DNA of 52,648 nt from Lachnoclostridium sp. An138 (GTDB taxonomy: Bacteria; Bacillota; Clostridia; Lachnospirales; Lachnospiraceae). Made by a program: the position numbers and the translations under genes. The stretch covers positions 1-52,648 of the forward strand of contig NZ_NFLF01000022.1 in NCBI RefSeq assembly GCF_002160765.1, given 5' to 3'. Positions 33,649-41,634 of this stretch are shown here, in pieces (the first letter of the stretch is position 1; each line of letters starts with the position of its first letter). The notes below the pieces were generated by a model. It was not told the origin of the DNA. It did no database searches and was given only the letters and a program-made list of their open reading frames with translations.

Positions 33649-34953
33649 ATGAAAAAGGCCGCTTTACATAACCTTGGCTGCAAGGTGAACGCTTATGAGA
33701 CGGAGGCCATGCAGCAGCTGCTGGAACAGGCGGGATACGAGATCGTGCCCTTTGAGGAGAAGGCAGACGTCTATATTGTGAATACCTGTACGGTTACGAA
33801 TATCGCAGACCGCAAATCCCGCCAGATGCTGCACCGGGCGAAAAAACAGAATCCGGAAGCGCTGGTGGTGGCGGCAGGCTGTTATGTGCAGGCGGCGGAA
33901 GCGGAGCTCAAAGAAGACAGTGCCGTGGATCTGCTGATAGGAAATAACAGGAAGAAAGACCTGATTTCCATTCTGGAGGCCTATGAGTCAGGAGTCCAGG
34001 AGGATGCGGTCATCGACATCAATCACACGAAAGAATATGAGGCTTTATCCGTCACCCAGACTGCGGAGCATACCCGTGCCTATGTGAAAGTACAGGATGG
34101 CTGCAACCAGTTCTGCAGCTACTGTATCATCCCCTATGCCAGAGGGCGGGTGAGAAGCCGTCCGGCTTCGGAGGTCTGCCAGGAGATAGCATCCCTCGCC
34201 CGGGCCGGTTACCAGGAAGTGGTCCTTACCGGAATCCATTTGAGCTCCTACGGACTTGATCTGGAAGGGGAGAGCCTGCTTTCTCTGATTCAGGCGGTTC
34301 ATCAGATAGACGGAATCCGGAGAATCCGCCTGGGCTCTCTGGAACCCCGGATTGTGACGGAGGAATTTGCGGCGGCTCTGGCCGGCATGGAAAAATTCTG
34401 TCCCCATTTTCATCTGTCGCTGCAGAGCGGCTGTGACGCGACGCTTAGCCGAATGAACCGGCGCTATACGGCGGAAGAATATGAGAGGACCTGTGAGCTT
34501 CTACGCAGAACCTTTGACCAGCCTGCGTTGACGACGGATGTGATTGTGGGCTTCCCGGGAGAGACTGAGGAAGAATTTGAAGAGACGCTTGCGTTTCTGA
34601 AGAGAATCCGTCTGTTTGAGACTCATGTGTTCAAATATTCCAGGCGCAGGGGTACCCGGGCCGCAGTGATGGAGAATCAGATACCGGAACAGGTGAAAAC
34701 GGAGCGGAGCAGGATTCTCATGGAGCTCGACCGTGAGAATTCGGAAGCCTACATTCTGGAGCAGAGAGGCCGGGATGTGGAAATCCTGATCGAGGAGAAA
34801 ATGGTTCTGAACGGGACGGAATACCAGGTGGGGCATACAAAGGAATATATCCGCGCGGCTGTGATTGCAGAGCAGGATCTGACGAACCGGATTGTTTCGG
34901 CCAGAATTGAAAATATGCTGGAAGAAAGGCTCTGTCTGGCCAGTCTGCGGTGA
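33649..34953 (+). CDS. mtaB: tRNA ms2t6A methylthiotransferase
   Basis: A 434-residue radical-SAM methylthiotransferase that adds a methylthio group to t6A37 of tRNAs reading ANN codons. The N-terminal MTTase domain (LGCKVNAYETEAM, NTCTVTNIADRKSRQM, AGCYVQ) binds one Fe-S cluster. The radical SAM motif is CNQFCSYCIIPYARG, and a C-terminal TRAM-like domain follows. The pattern fits MtaB rather than MiaB or RimO. Start ATG with GAAAGGAAAA. Confidence 0.94.
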   Translation: MKKAALHNLGCKVNAYETEAMQQLLEQAGYEIVPFEEKADVYIVNTCTVTNIADRKSRQMLHRAKKQNPEALVVAAGCYVQAAEAELKEDSAVDLLIGNNRKKDLISILEAYESGVQEDAVIDINHTKEYEALSVTQTAEHTRAYVKVQDGCNQFCSYCIIPYARGRVRSRPASEVCQEIASLARAGYQEVVLTGIHLSSYGLDLEGESLLSLIQAVHQIDGIRRIRLGSLEPRIVTEEFAAALAGMEKFCPHFHLSLQSGCDATLSRMNRRYTAEEYERTCELLRRTFDQPALTTDVIVGFPGETEEEFEETLAFLKRIRLFETHVFKYSRRRGTRAAVMENQIPEQVKTERSRILMELDRENSEAYILEQRGRDVEILIEEKMVLNGTEYQVGHTKEYIRAAVIAEQDLTNRIVSARIENMLEERLCLASLR

Positions 34954-34986
34954 ATTCCGCGCGTTTGAACTGCCAGGAATTTTGTC

Positions 34987-35015
34987 TTGTATTTTCAGAT
35001 ATTTTAGAGTACAAT
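34987..35015 (+). promoter_or_regulatory. ireB operon promoter
   Basis: TTGTAT (34987-34992), a 17-base spacer and TACAAT (35010-35015). It lies between mtaB and ireB and would drive the operon through to 40523. Confidence 0.7.
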
Positions 35016-35046
35016 AGTGGGTAGTGGTGTTCAGGAGCGTGAAAAT

Positions 35047-35304
35047 ATGAGCAGAATAGATAGCACACAGAACTTCAAAGTGGTGTCTGAGTCTGAGAAC
35101 CGTGTGGGAGATATTCTTACGCAGGTCTATCAGGCAATGACAGAGAAAGGTTATAATCCGGTGAATCAGATCGTGGGTTATATCATGTCCGGAGATCCGA
35201 CCTATATCACCAGCCACAATAACGCCCGGAGTCTGATTATGAAAGTGGAGCGCGACGAGCTGGTGGAAGAGCTTCTGAAGGTGTATATTTCAGTAAAGGT
35301 ATGA
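35047..35304 (+). CDS. ireB: IreB-family regulatory phosphoprotein
   Basis: An 85-residue protein (DUF965). It contains [20 protein letters not shown] and [13 protein letters not shown], the strongly conserved core of the family. In Enterococcus faecalis, IreB is a target of the PASTA kinase IreK and affects cell-wall antibiotic tolerance. The start at 35047 has AGGAG at a normal distance and replaces a longer frame start. It overlaps a possible ruvX start by ATGA. ireB-ruvX-DUF1292 is a conserved trio. Confidence 0.95.
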   Translation: MSRIDSTQNFKVVSESENRVGDILTQVYQAMTEKGYNPVNQIVGYIMSGDPTYITSHNNARSLIMKVERDELVEELLKVYISVKV

Positions 35305-35330
35305 CAAAAACTGGTATTCAGGAGCAGAAT

Positions 35331-35783
35331 ATGAGAATTCTTGGTCTGGATTACGGTTCCAGGACGGTTGGGGTGGCAGTGAGCGATCCCCTTGGTATTA
35401 CAGCCCAGCCGGTGGAAATTGTCCGGAGAAAAGCAGAAAACAAATTAAGGCAGACCCTTGCGCGCATCGAAGAACTGGTAAAGGAATATCAGGCTGAGCT
35501 GCTGGTGCTGGGACTGCCGAAGAATATGAATAATACTCTTGGAGAGCGGGCTGAGAGAACTCTGGAATTTAAGGATATGCTGGAGCGGCGGACAGGACTG
35601 CCTGTAGTGATGTGGGATGAGCGGCTTACGACTGTGGCTGCGAACCGCGCGATGATGGAAGGCGGAGTGCGCCGTGAAAACCGCGGCCAGTATGTGGATG
35701 CTCTTGCGGCGGCTCTGATTCTGCAGGGCTATCTGGACAGCTCAGGAATGCAGAAGACTGCGGAAGCGCAGGATGAGGAATAG
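35331..35783 (+). CDS. ruvX: Putative pre-16S rRNA nuclease / Holliday junction resolvase-like
   Basis: A 150-residue YqgF/RuvX protein with an RNase H-like fold: [19 protein letters not shown] at the start, the [17 protein letters not shown] loop and the acidic [10 protein letters not shown]. In E. coli, YqgF trims the 5' end of 16S rRNA; a resolvase role is also proposed. The start ATG 35331 has AGGAG at 35319-35324 and gives the family N-terminus; an ATG 30 bases upstream would overlap ireB. Confidence 0.94.
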   Translation: MRILGLDYGSRTVGVAVSDPLGITAQPVEIVRRKAENKLRQTLARIEELVKEYQAELLVLGLPKNMNNTLGERAERTLEFKDMLERRTGLPVVMWDERLTTVAANRAMMEGGVRRENRGQYVDALAAALILQGYLDSSGMQKTAEAQDEE

Positions 35784-35786
35784 AGA

Positions 35787-36050
35787 ATGGAAAAAATTTC
35801 GTTTACTTTGGATGAGACTGGTGAAGAGGTCTTATTCTATGTATTAGAAGAGACACGTCTGAACGGCACCGACTATATTCTGGTGACAGATTCCCAGGAA
35901 GGCGATGGAGAAGCGCTTATTTTGAAAGATTTATCTTCGGATGGGGAAAGCGAGGCTCTCTATGAGATCGTGGATGACGATCGGGAGCTTCAGGGCGTTA
36001 TGGAGATTTTCGAGCAGCTGCTGGAGGATGTGGATATCACCCTGGAATGA
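35787..36050 (+). CDS. DUF1292 protein (YrzB-like)
   Basis: An 87-residue acidic protein with the DUF1292 pattern ISFTLDETGEEVLFYVLEET, YILVTD and a C-terminal DRELQGVMEIFEQL. Function is unknown; its fixed place after ruvX is shared with B. subtilis (yrzL-yrrK-yrzB). Three bases from ruvX. Confidence 0.92.
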   Translation: MEKISFTLDETGEEVLFYVLEETRLNGTDYILVTDSQEGDGEALILKDLSSDGESEALYEIVDDDRELQGVMEIFEQLLEDVDITLE

Positions 36051-36071
36051 CAGGAACGCAGGTGAATATCA

Positions 36072-36554
36072 TTGAAGATTGACAGAGAGAGTTTTAAAGA
36101 GCTGCTGAAAGAAAAAGGTTTGAAAATGACCAGGCAGCGTCTGGTTGTGCTGGAGGTGCTGGCGGAGAATCCGGAACAGCATCTGACGGCGGAAGATATT
36201 TACGAGAGAGTAAAAGCAGCGAATCCGGATATTGGATTGGCTACTGTTTATAGGACAGTTCAGCTTCTGCTAGAGCTGGAACTGATTGATCGGATTAATC
36301 TGGATGACGGCTTTGTCCGCTATGAGATTGGAGATATCATGGGGGAAAAGCAGCATCACCACAGGCATCATCATCTGATCTGTCTGAAATGCGGCAGGGT
36401 ATGCGCGTTTCAGGAGGATATGCTGGAAGCGCTTGAGACGGGGGTGAAGGAAGCGCTTGGTTTCCGGGTAACTGATCATGAGGTGAAACTCTACGGATAC
36501 TGCAGGGATTGTTCGGAAAAAGAAAAAAGAGAGAATCAGGAGGAAAAAATTTGA
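36072..36554 (+). CDS. Fur-family metal-responsive regulator
   Basis: A 160-residue Fur/PerR/Zur-type repressor. The N-terminal winged helix spans residues 8-80 (LKMTRQRLVVLEVL, GLATVYRTVQLL). The metal site follows a His-rich run HHHRHHH, with CLKC and CRDC as structural zinc ligands. Starts at TTG with CAGGTG upstream. Its stop overlaps the TTG of the RNase J gene (TTGA), so the two are coupled. Which metal or peroxide it senses is not decided. Confidence 0.92.
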   Translation: MKIDRESFKELLKEKGLKMTRQRLVVLEVLAENPEQHLTAEDIYERVKAANPDIGLATVYRTVQLLLELELIDRINLDDGFVRYEIGDIMGEKQHHHRHHHLICLKCGRVCAFQEDMLEALETGVKEALGFRVTDHEVKLYGYCRDCSEKEKRENQEEKI

Positions 36555-38215
36555 GAAATATCAACAATTCAAAATTGCGGATCATTCCTCTGGGCGGACT
36601 GGAGCAGATCGGAATGAACATTACTGCCTTTGAATTCGAGGACAGTATTGTTGTCGTGGACTGCGGACTTTCCTTCCCTGAGGATGACATGCTGGGCATC
36701 GATCTTGTTATCCCTGACATCACCTATCTGAAGGAAAATATTGAGAAGGTGAAGGGCTTTGTTATTACCCATGGACATGAGGATCATATCGGTGCGCTTC
36801 CCTATGTGCTCAAAGAGATCAATGTGCCGATTTACGCCACGAAGCTGACCATAGGGCTGATTGAGAACAAGCTGAGGGAGCACGAGCTTCTGAACCGGGT
36901 GAAGAGAAAGGTGATCCAGCATGGACAGTCCATCAATCTGGGCGCTTTCCGTATCGAGTTTATCAAGACGAACCACAGCATCGTGGACGCTTCCGCTCTC
37001 GCGATTTACTGTCCGGCGGGCATCGTGGTGCACACCGGAGATTTTAAGGTGGATTATACGCCGGTGTTCGGTGACGCCATCGATTTACAGCGCTTCGGTG
37101 AGATTGGAAAGAAGGGCGTGCTGGCGCTGATGTGCGACAGTACCAACGCGGAACGGCCGGGCTTCACCATGTCGGAGCGGACTGTGGGCAGAGTCTTCGA
37201 CAACATTATGTCAGAGCACAGAAATTCCCGTATTATCATTGCGACTTTCGCGTCTAATGTGGACCGTGTGCAGCAGATCATCAATTCCGCCTATAAGTAT
37301 GGACGGAAGGTTGTGATTGAGGGGCGCAGCATGGTCAATGTAATCACGACAGCTTCCGAGCTGGGCTACCTTACCATTCCGGATAAGACACTGATCGATA
37401 TTGAACAGATGAAGAATTATCCCGACGACCAGGTGGTTCTGATCACCACGGGAAGCCAGGGAGAGTCTATGGCGGCCCTCTCAAGAATGGCGGCCAACAT
37501 TCATAAGAAGGTGCAGATTAAGCCGGGTGATACGGTTATCTTCAGCTCAAAGGCGATTCCGGGAAATGAGAAAGCGGTATCCAGAGTGATCAATGAGCTC
37601 TCCATGAAGGGAGCAGACGTCATTTTCCAGGACGCGCATGTATCCGGTCATGCCTGTCAGGAGGAAATCAAGCTGATTTATTCTCTGGTCAGGCCGAAAT
37701 ACGCGATTCCGGTACATGGCGAATACCGTCATCTGAAAGCACAGGCAGATCTGGCCCACAGTCTTGGGATCGAAAAGGAAAATATTTTCATTCTCTCCTC
37801 GGGAGATGTGCTGGAGCTGGGCGCTGACAGCGCGAAAGTAGTGGATCATGTACACACAGGCGCGATTCTGGTAGATGGCCTGGGTGTGGGAGATGTAGGA
37901 AATATCGTTCTGAGGGATAGACAGCACCTGGCCGAAGATGGTATTATGATAGTGGTCATGACGCTGGAGAAGCACAGCAATCAGCTTCTGGCCGGGCCGG
38001 ACATTGTATCAAGAGGCTTTGTCTATGTAAGAGAATCGGAAGATCTGATGGAAGAGGCGCGGGCCGTCGTGGAAGACGCCGTGACGGACTGCCTGGACCG
38101 GGGTGTGTCTGACTGGGGCAAGCTGAAGAATGTCACCAGAGACGCTCTGCGGGATCTGATTTGGAAGAGAACCAAGCGTGATCCCATGATCCTGCCTATT
38201 ATCATGGAAGTATAG
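36551..38215 (+). CDS. rnj: Ribonuclease J
   Basis: A 554-residue RNase J of the beta-CASP metallo-beta-lactamase group, responsible for 5'-3' exo- and endonucleolytic RNA decay and processing. The metal motif HGHEDH is at residues 74-79, the same numbering as B. subtilis RNase J1 (H74, H76, D78, H79). Later motifs TNHSI, HTGDFKVDYTP and the beta-CASP region IPVHGEYRHLKAQA are intact. Start TTG 36551 with a strong AGGAGG, preferred to an upstream TTG inside fur. Confidence 0.96.
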   Translation: MRNINNSKLRIIPLGGLEQIGMNITAFEFEDSIVVVDCGLSFPEDDMLGIDLVIPDITYLKENIEKVKGFVITHGHEDHIGALPYVLKEINVPIYATKLTIGLIENKLREHELLNRVKRKVIQHGQSINLGAFRIEFIKTNHSIVDASALAIYCPAGIVVHTGDFKVDYTPVFGDAIDLQRFGEIGKKGVLALMCDSTNAERPGFTMSERTVGRVFDNIMSEHRNSRIIIATFASNVDRVQQIINSAYKYGRKVVIEGRSMVNVITTASELGYLTIPDKTLIDIEQMKNYPDDQVVLITTGSQGESMAALSRMAANIHKKVQIKPGDTVIFSSKAIPGNEKAVSRVINELSMKGADVIFQDAHVSGHACQEEIKLIYSLVRPKYAIPVHGEYRHLKAQADLAHSLGIEKENIFILSSGDVLELGADSAKVVDHVHTGAILVDGLGVGDVGNIVLRDRQHLAEDGIMIVVMTLEKHSNQLLAGPDIVSRGFVYVRESEDLMEEARAVVEDAVTDCLDRGVSDWGKLKNVTRDALRDLIWKRTKRDPMILPIIMEV

Positions 38216-38225
38216 AGGACGGAAG

Positions 38226-38624
38226 ATGAATACAAGAAAAGCAGCTTTAACAGTCATATCCATTGCGCTTAAAATCGTCATATTTGCGGCGCTGATCGTG
38301 ATTTTTTTCAGAATCGGCAGTATTGCCTATAATTATGGTCATGCTGTTTTTGAAGAGGAAGCCCTTGACGAGCCTCCCGGAAGGACCATCACGGTCACCG
38401 TAGAGGACGGTTCTTCGTCGATGGACATCGCCAGATTGTTGGAAGAAAAAGGTCTGGTAGATGACTGGAAGCTCTTCTATCTTCAGATCCTGTGTTCCAA
38501 GTACGCGAATACCATGCAGCCAGGCACTTATGAGCTTTCTACGGCTATGAAGCCCAGGGAGCTGATGGCGGTCATGTCTGGTGAGGAAGTGGAGCTCGAA
38601 TGGGAACAGGGAGAGGGATCATAA
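38226..38624 (+). CDS. Short MltG-like membrane protein (no catalytic domain)
   Basis: A 132-residue protein with one N-terminal membrane segment (about 12-38), followed by a LysM-like region (ITVTVEDGSSSMDIARLLEEKG, LQPGTYELS-like). This matches the N-terminal third of the endolytic transglycosylase MltG/YceG. The catalytic glutamate-bearing domain is absent, and the stop is followed at once by trmR, so nothing remains downstream. In B. subtilis the full mltG (yrrL) stands at the equivalent place. It could be a dedicated short form that modulates wall synthesis, or a relic. Confidence 0.78.
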   Translation: MNTRKAALTVISIALKIVIFAALIVIFFRIGSIAYNYGHAVFEEEALDEPPGRTITVTVEDGSSSMDIARLLEEKGLVDDWKLFYLQILCSKYANTMQPGTYELSTAMKPRELMAVMSGEEVELEWEQGEGS

Positions 38625-39272
38625 GTGATTGCGGGAGAGAGAACAACAGCCTATATCAATTCACTTGACAGAGGCAATACGGAGCTTTTAAATCAGATAG
38701 AAAAAGAAGCGAAGGAGGCCTGCGTGCCGATCATACGCCAGGAGATGCAGAGCTTTTTGAAAACGCTGCTTGCAGTGAAAAAGCCGAAAGCGGTTCTGGA
38801 GGTAGGAACAGCCGTAGGCTTTTCTGCGCTTTTGATGTGTGAGTACGGGCCGGCAGACATGGCTCTTACGACCATTGAGAAATATGAAAAACGGATTCCT
38901 GTGGCAAAGGAAAATTTCCGCAGAGCAGGCCGGGAGTCCCAGATCACCTTTCTGGAGGGAGACGCGGCGGAGATACTGAAAGAGCTTGAGGGAAGCTTTG
39001 ATTTTATTTTTATGGACGCGGCGAAAGGGCAGTACATTCATTTCCTTCCGGATGTGCTGCGGCTTCTGGAGCCGGGAGGGCTTCTGATCTCCGACAATGT
39101 GCTTCAGGACGGAGATATTATGGAGTCCCGTTTCGCGGTGGAACGGCGGAACCGGACGATTCACAGCCGGATGAGGGAATATCTGTATACCCTGACTCAT
39201 CATCCGGAGCTGGTAACTTCCGTGCTGCCCCTGGGCGACGGAGTGACCTTAAGTGTAAAGGAGAGCAGATAG
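38625..39272 (+). CDS. trmR: O-methyltransferase, TrmR-type (mo5U34 tRNA)
   Basis: A 215-residue class I O-methyltransferase with VLEVGTAVGFSALLM (SAM loop), FDFIFMDAAKGQY and LISDNVLQDGDI. It is close to B. subtilis YrrM/TrmR, which methylates 5-hydroxyuridine at tRNA position 34. The next gene, a U32 protein, is of the TrhP kind that makes 5-hydroxyuridine, which supports the assignment. It starts at GTG directly after the MltG-like stop. Confidence 0.88.
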   Translation: MIAGERTTAYINSLDRGNTELLNQIEKEAKEACVPIIRQEMQSFLKTLLAVKKPKAVLEVGTAVGFSALLMCEYGPADMALTTIEKYEKRIPVAKENFRRAGRESQITFLEGDAAEILKELEGSFDFIFMDAAKGQYIHFLPDVLRLLEPGGLLISDNVLQDGDIMESRFAVERRNRTIHSRMREYLYTLTHHPELVTSVLPLGDGVTLSVKESR

Positions 39273-39275
39273 CAG

Positions 39276-40523
39276 ATGAAAGAGCAGAGGAAAAAACCGG
39301 AGCTTCTGATACCGGCCAGCAGCCTGGAGGTCCTGAAGACTGCCGTGGCTTTCGGCGCGGATGCTGTCTACATCGGCGGAGAAGCCTTCGGTCTCAGAGC
39401 CAAGGCGAAAAATTTTTCCCCGGAGGATATGAAAAAAGGAATCGAGTTCGCTCACGAGCATGGCGTACGCGTTCATGTGACGGCGAATATTCTGGCTCAT
39501 GACCGGGATTTGGAGGGAATCCGTTCCTATTTTCAGGAGCTGCGGGAGCTGAAGCCGGACGCGCTGATCATTGCGGACCCGGGCGTGTTTATGCTGGCAA
39601 AAGAAATCTGCCCGGAGATCGAGCGGCATATCAGCACGCAGGCCAATAATACCAATTATCTGACCTGGCGGTTCTGGTATGAGCAGGGCGCAAAACGGGT
39701 GGTGTCTGCCCGGGAGCTGTCTCTGCAGGAACTGAGGGAGATCCGCAGGCAGATTCCGGAAGATATGGAGATTGAGACCTTTATTCATGGCGCCATGTGT
39801 ATTTCCTATTCCGGCCGCTGCCTTCTGAGTAATTATTTTACAGGCCGGGACGCCAATCAGGGCGCGTGTACGCATCCCTGCCGCTGGAAATATGCGGTAA
39901 TGGAGGAGTCCAGACCCGGCGAATATCTGCCGGTTTATGAAAATGAGAGAGGCACCTTCATTTTCAATTCCAAGGATCTCTGTATGATCGAGCATATTCC
40001 GGAGCTTCTTGATGCGGGAATAGACAGCTTCAAGATCGAGGGACGCATGAAGACAGCCCTTTATGTGGCTGCGGTAGCCCGGACCTATCGGAAGGCCATA
40101 GACGACTGTCTGGAGTCGGAGGAACTGTACCGGAGCCATATGGACTGGTATAAAGAGCAGATCGCGGCCTGCACCTACCGGGATTTCACGACAGGTTTTT
40201 TCTATGGGCGGCCTGATGAGAGCGCTCAGATCTATGACAATAATACCTATCGGAAAGGATACACCTATCTGGGAATTGTGGGCGGCGTGACACAGGAAGG
40301 CCGCGTCTGTATCGAACAGCGCAACAAATTTTCCGCAGGTGAACAGATAGAGATCATGAAACCGGACGGAAGCAATCCGCTGGTTACGGTAGAAGAAATC
40401 CGGGATGAGGAGGGAAACCTGATGGAAAGCGCTCCCCATCCGCAGCAGAAGCTTCAGGTAAGGCTTTCCGGACAGGCAGAAATCTATGACATTCTGCGCA
40501 GAAAAGAGGAGGGCGCCTCATAA
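39276..40523 (+). CDS. trhP: U32 family protein, probable tRNA hydroxylation protein TrhP
   Basis: A 415-residue U32 peptidase family protein. ELLIPASSLEVLKTAVAFGADAVY begins the barrel. The family signature reads ETFIHGAMCISYSGRCLLSNY with conserved cysteines, followed by CTHPCRWKY. In B. subtilis and E. coli such proteins (YrrN/YrrO, YegQ) are needed for prephenate-dependent hydroxylation of U34 in tRNA. Linked with trmR, it gives the full mo5U34 route. Last gene of the ireB operon. Only one copy, where B. subtilis has two. Confidence 0.88.
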   Translation: MKEQRKKPELLIPASSLEVLKTAVAFGADAVYIGGEAFGLRAKAKNFSPEDMKKGIEFAHEHGVRVHVTANILAHDRDLEGIRSYFQELRELKPDALIIADPGVFMLAKEICPEIERHISTQANNTNYLTWRFWYEQGAKRVVSARELSLQELREIRRQIPEDMEIETFIHGAMCISYSGRCLLSNYFTGRDANQGACTHPCRWKYAVMEESRPGEYLPVYENERGTFIFNSKDLCMIEHIPELLDAGIDSFKIEGRMKTALYVAAVARTYRKAIDDCLESEELYRSHMDWYKEQIAACTYRDFTTGFFYGRPDESAQIYDNNTYRKGYTYLGIVGGVTQEGRVCIEQRNKFSAGEQIEIMKPDGSNPLVTVEEIRDEEGNLMESAPHPQQKLQVRLSGQAEIYDILRRKEEGAS

Positions 40524-40575
40524 CTGCCGTAAAAAGGCATGTATGATTTGGACGGAAAAAGAATAAGAATTTAGG

Positions 40576-40638
40576 AAAGGCACTTCTTTGGGTCAGTTAT
40601 CATAAGATAGTATAAATCCACCAAAGAGGTGCCTTTTT
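40576..40638 (+). terminator. Operon terminator overlapping sigK translation start
   Basis: A 16-base stem (40576-40591 with 40621-40636, one wobble) followed by T (40634-40638) ends the ireB operon. The 3' arm holds the sigK ribosome site AGAGGTG (40625-40631), and the T-run is part of the TTG start at 40637. Readthrough RNA would therefore hide the sigK ribosome site. Confidence 0.8.
40582..40609 (+). promoter_or_regulatory. Mother-cell sigma promoter of sigK
   Basis: CATAAGATA (40601-40609) matches the SigK -10 CATANNNTA (and roughly SigE). AC (40582-40583) sits at the -35 with a 17-base spacer. The -10 lies inside the terminator loop, and transcription would start near 40616, after the 5' arm. 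Confidence 0.55.
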
Positions 40639-41254
40639 GAAGACTTTTCCGCAACCATTACCGGCGAAAGAGGAGCAGTATTACCTGCAGAGGCTGAAAG
40701 AGGGCGACGCTCATGCACGCGATATCCTGGTGGAGCATAATCTCCGGCTTGTAGCCCACATTGTTAAAAAATATCAGGGGGCAGAGGAGGAGATGGAGGA
40801 TTTGATTTCCATAGGAACCATAGGGCTGATCAAGGCCATATCCACCTTTGACAGTGATAAGGGGCCCCGTCTGGCGACGTATGCGGCCCGCTGTGTGGAG
40901 AATGAGCTCCTGATGTATTTCCGGGCAAAGAAGAAGACGGCCCGTGAGACCTCCTACTACGAGCCTATCGGGACAGACAAGGAAGGAAATGAAATTCACC
41001 TGCTGGATATTATGGAAAGCAGCGAGCGGGACGCTTTTTCCCAGATAAGCCTGAAGGCGGACAGTAAAAGGCTGTATGAACTGCTGGGCAAGGTCCTGAC
41101 CCCACGGGAACAGAAAGTTTTGATCATGCGGTATGGACTTTACAATGGAAGAGAGTATACGCAGCGGGAAATTGCCGGGGAGCTTGGAATTTCCCGCTCT
41201 TATATTAGCAGAATCGAGAAAAACGCTCTGCTGAAGCTGAGGGAGTACTTTTAA
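40637..41254 (+). CDS. sigK: Sporulation sigma factor SigK
   Basis: A 205-residue sigma factor for late mother-cell transcription in sporulation. FPQPLPAKEEQYYLQRLKEG, EHNLRLVAHIVKKYQ, DLISIGTIGLIKAI and RLATYAARCVENELLMYFRA (region 2), with TQREIAGELGISRSYISRIEKNALLKL (region 4.2), match SigK rather than SigE, SigF or SigG. It begins at TTG with MKTFPQPLP, which corresponds to the mature protein. The ~20-residue pro-sequence of B. subtilis is absent, and no skin element interrupts the gene. Activity must then be controlled by transcription and translation. Confidence 0.92.
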   Translation: MKTFPQPLPAKEEQYYLQRLKEGDAHARDILVEHNLRLVAHIVKKYQGAEEEMEDLISIGTIGLIKAISTFDSDKGPRLATYAARCVENELLMYFRAKKKTARETSYYEPIGTDKEGNEIHLLDIMESSERDAFSQISLKADSKRLYELLGKVLTPREQKVLIMRYGLYNGREYTQREIAGELGISRSYISRIEKNALLKLREYF

Positions 41255-41280
41255 AAAAGGCTGTGTCAGGGTGCAGGCTT

Positions 41281-41339
41281 CGGGATTTTCTGTATCCGGT
41301 GTTCGGTCCAGACCGTACACCAGGATAGCAGAAACCCCG
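41281..41339 (+). terminator. Long imperfect hairpin after sigK
   Basis: CGGG at 41281 to CCCCG at 41339 folds into a stem of about 20 pairs with small bulges and an inner perfect CGGTC/GACCG. No T-tract follows. The rest of the 380-base gap to comM contains a promoter and two GC-rich hairpins; I see no gene. Confidence 0.45.
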
Positions 41340-41476
41340 GAGAGAACAGAAGGAGATTTATAAAAAATACATTATTCGCCGCAGATGTTTCGGGATCGTC
41401 TGTTATCATGAGGAGCCGCATGCAGATGCAGTTCCCTGTGCAAAATGACGAATTTTGTGAAATACTGGAATCATGC

Positions 41477-41505
41477 GTGACTTTCAGGTAAAAATAAGGT
41501 AAGAT
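41477..41505 (+). promoter_or_regulatory. comM operon promoter
   Basis: GTGACT (41477-41482), a 17-base spacer and TAAGAT (41500-41505). In the leader two hairpins follow: 41515-41525 with 41528-41538 (11 complementary bases, tight loop) and CCGGC/GCCGG at 41547-41560. Confidence 0.55.
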
Positions 41506-41634
41506 GAATCTATCCCGCACCGCGGTCCCGCGGTGCGGAGCTTTCACCGGCATTCGCCGGAAGCTTTTCCATGATTTTAAAATTGAACAAAAGAGAAAAA
41601 TATCGGAGGGATGAAAAGAAAGGAAGGAATCAGA

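Noticed and set aside
41611-41634. ATG start for comM at 41611
   Set aside because: Its GGAGGG directly touches the ATG, leaving no spacing. TTG 41635 has GGAAGG at a normal distance and yields the family N-terminus.
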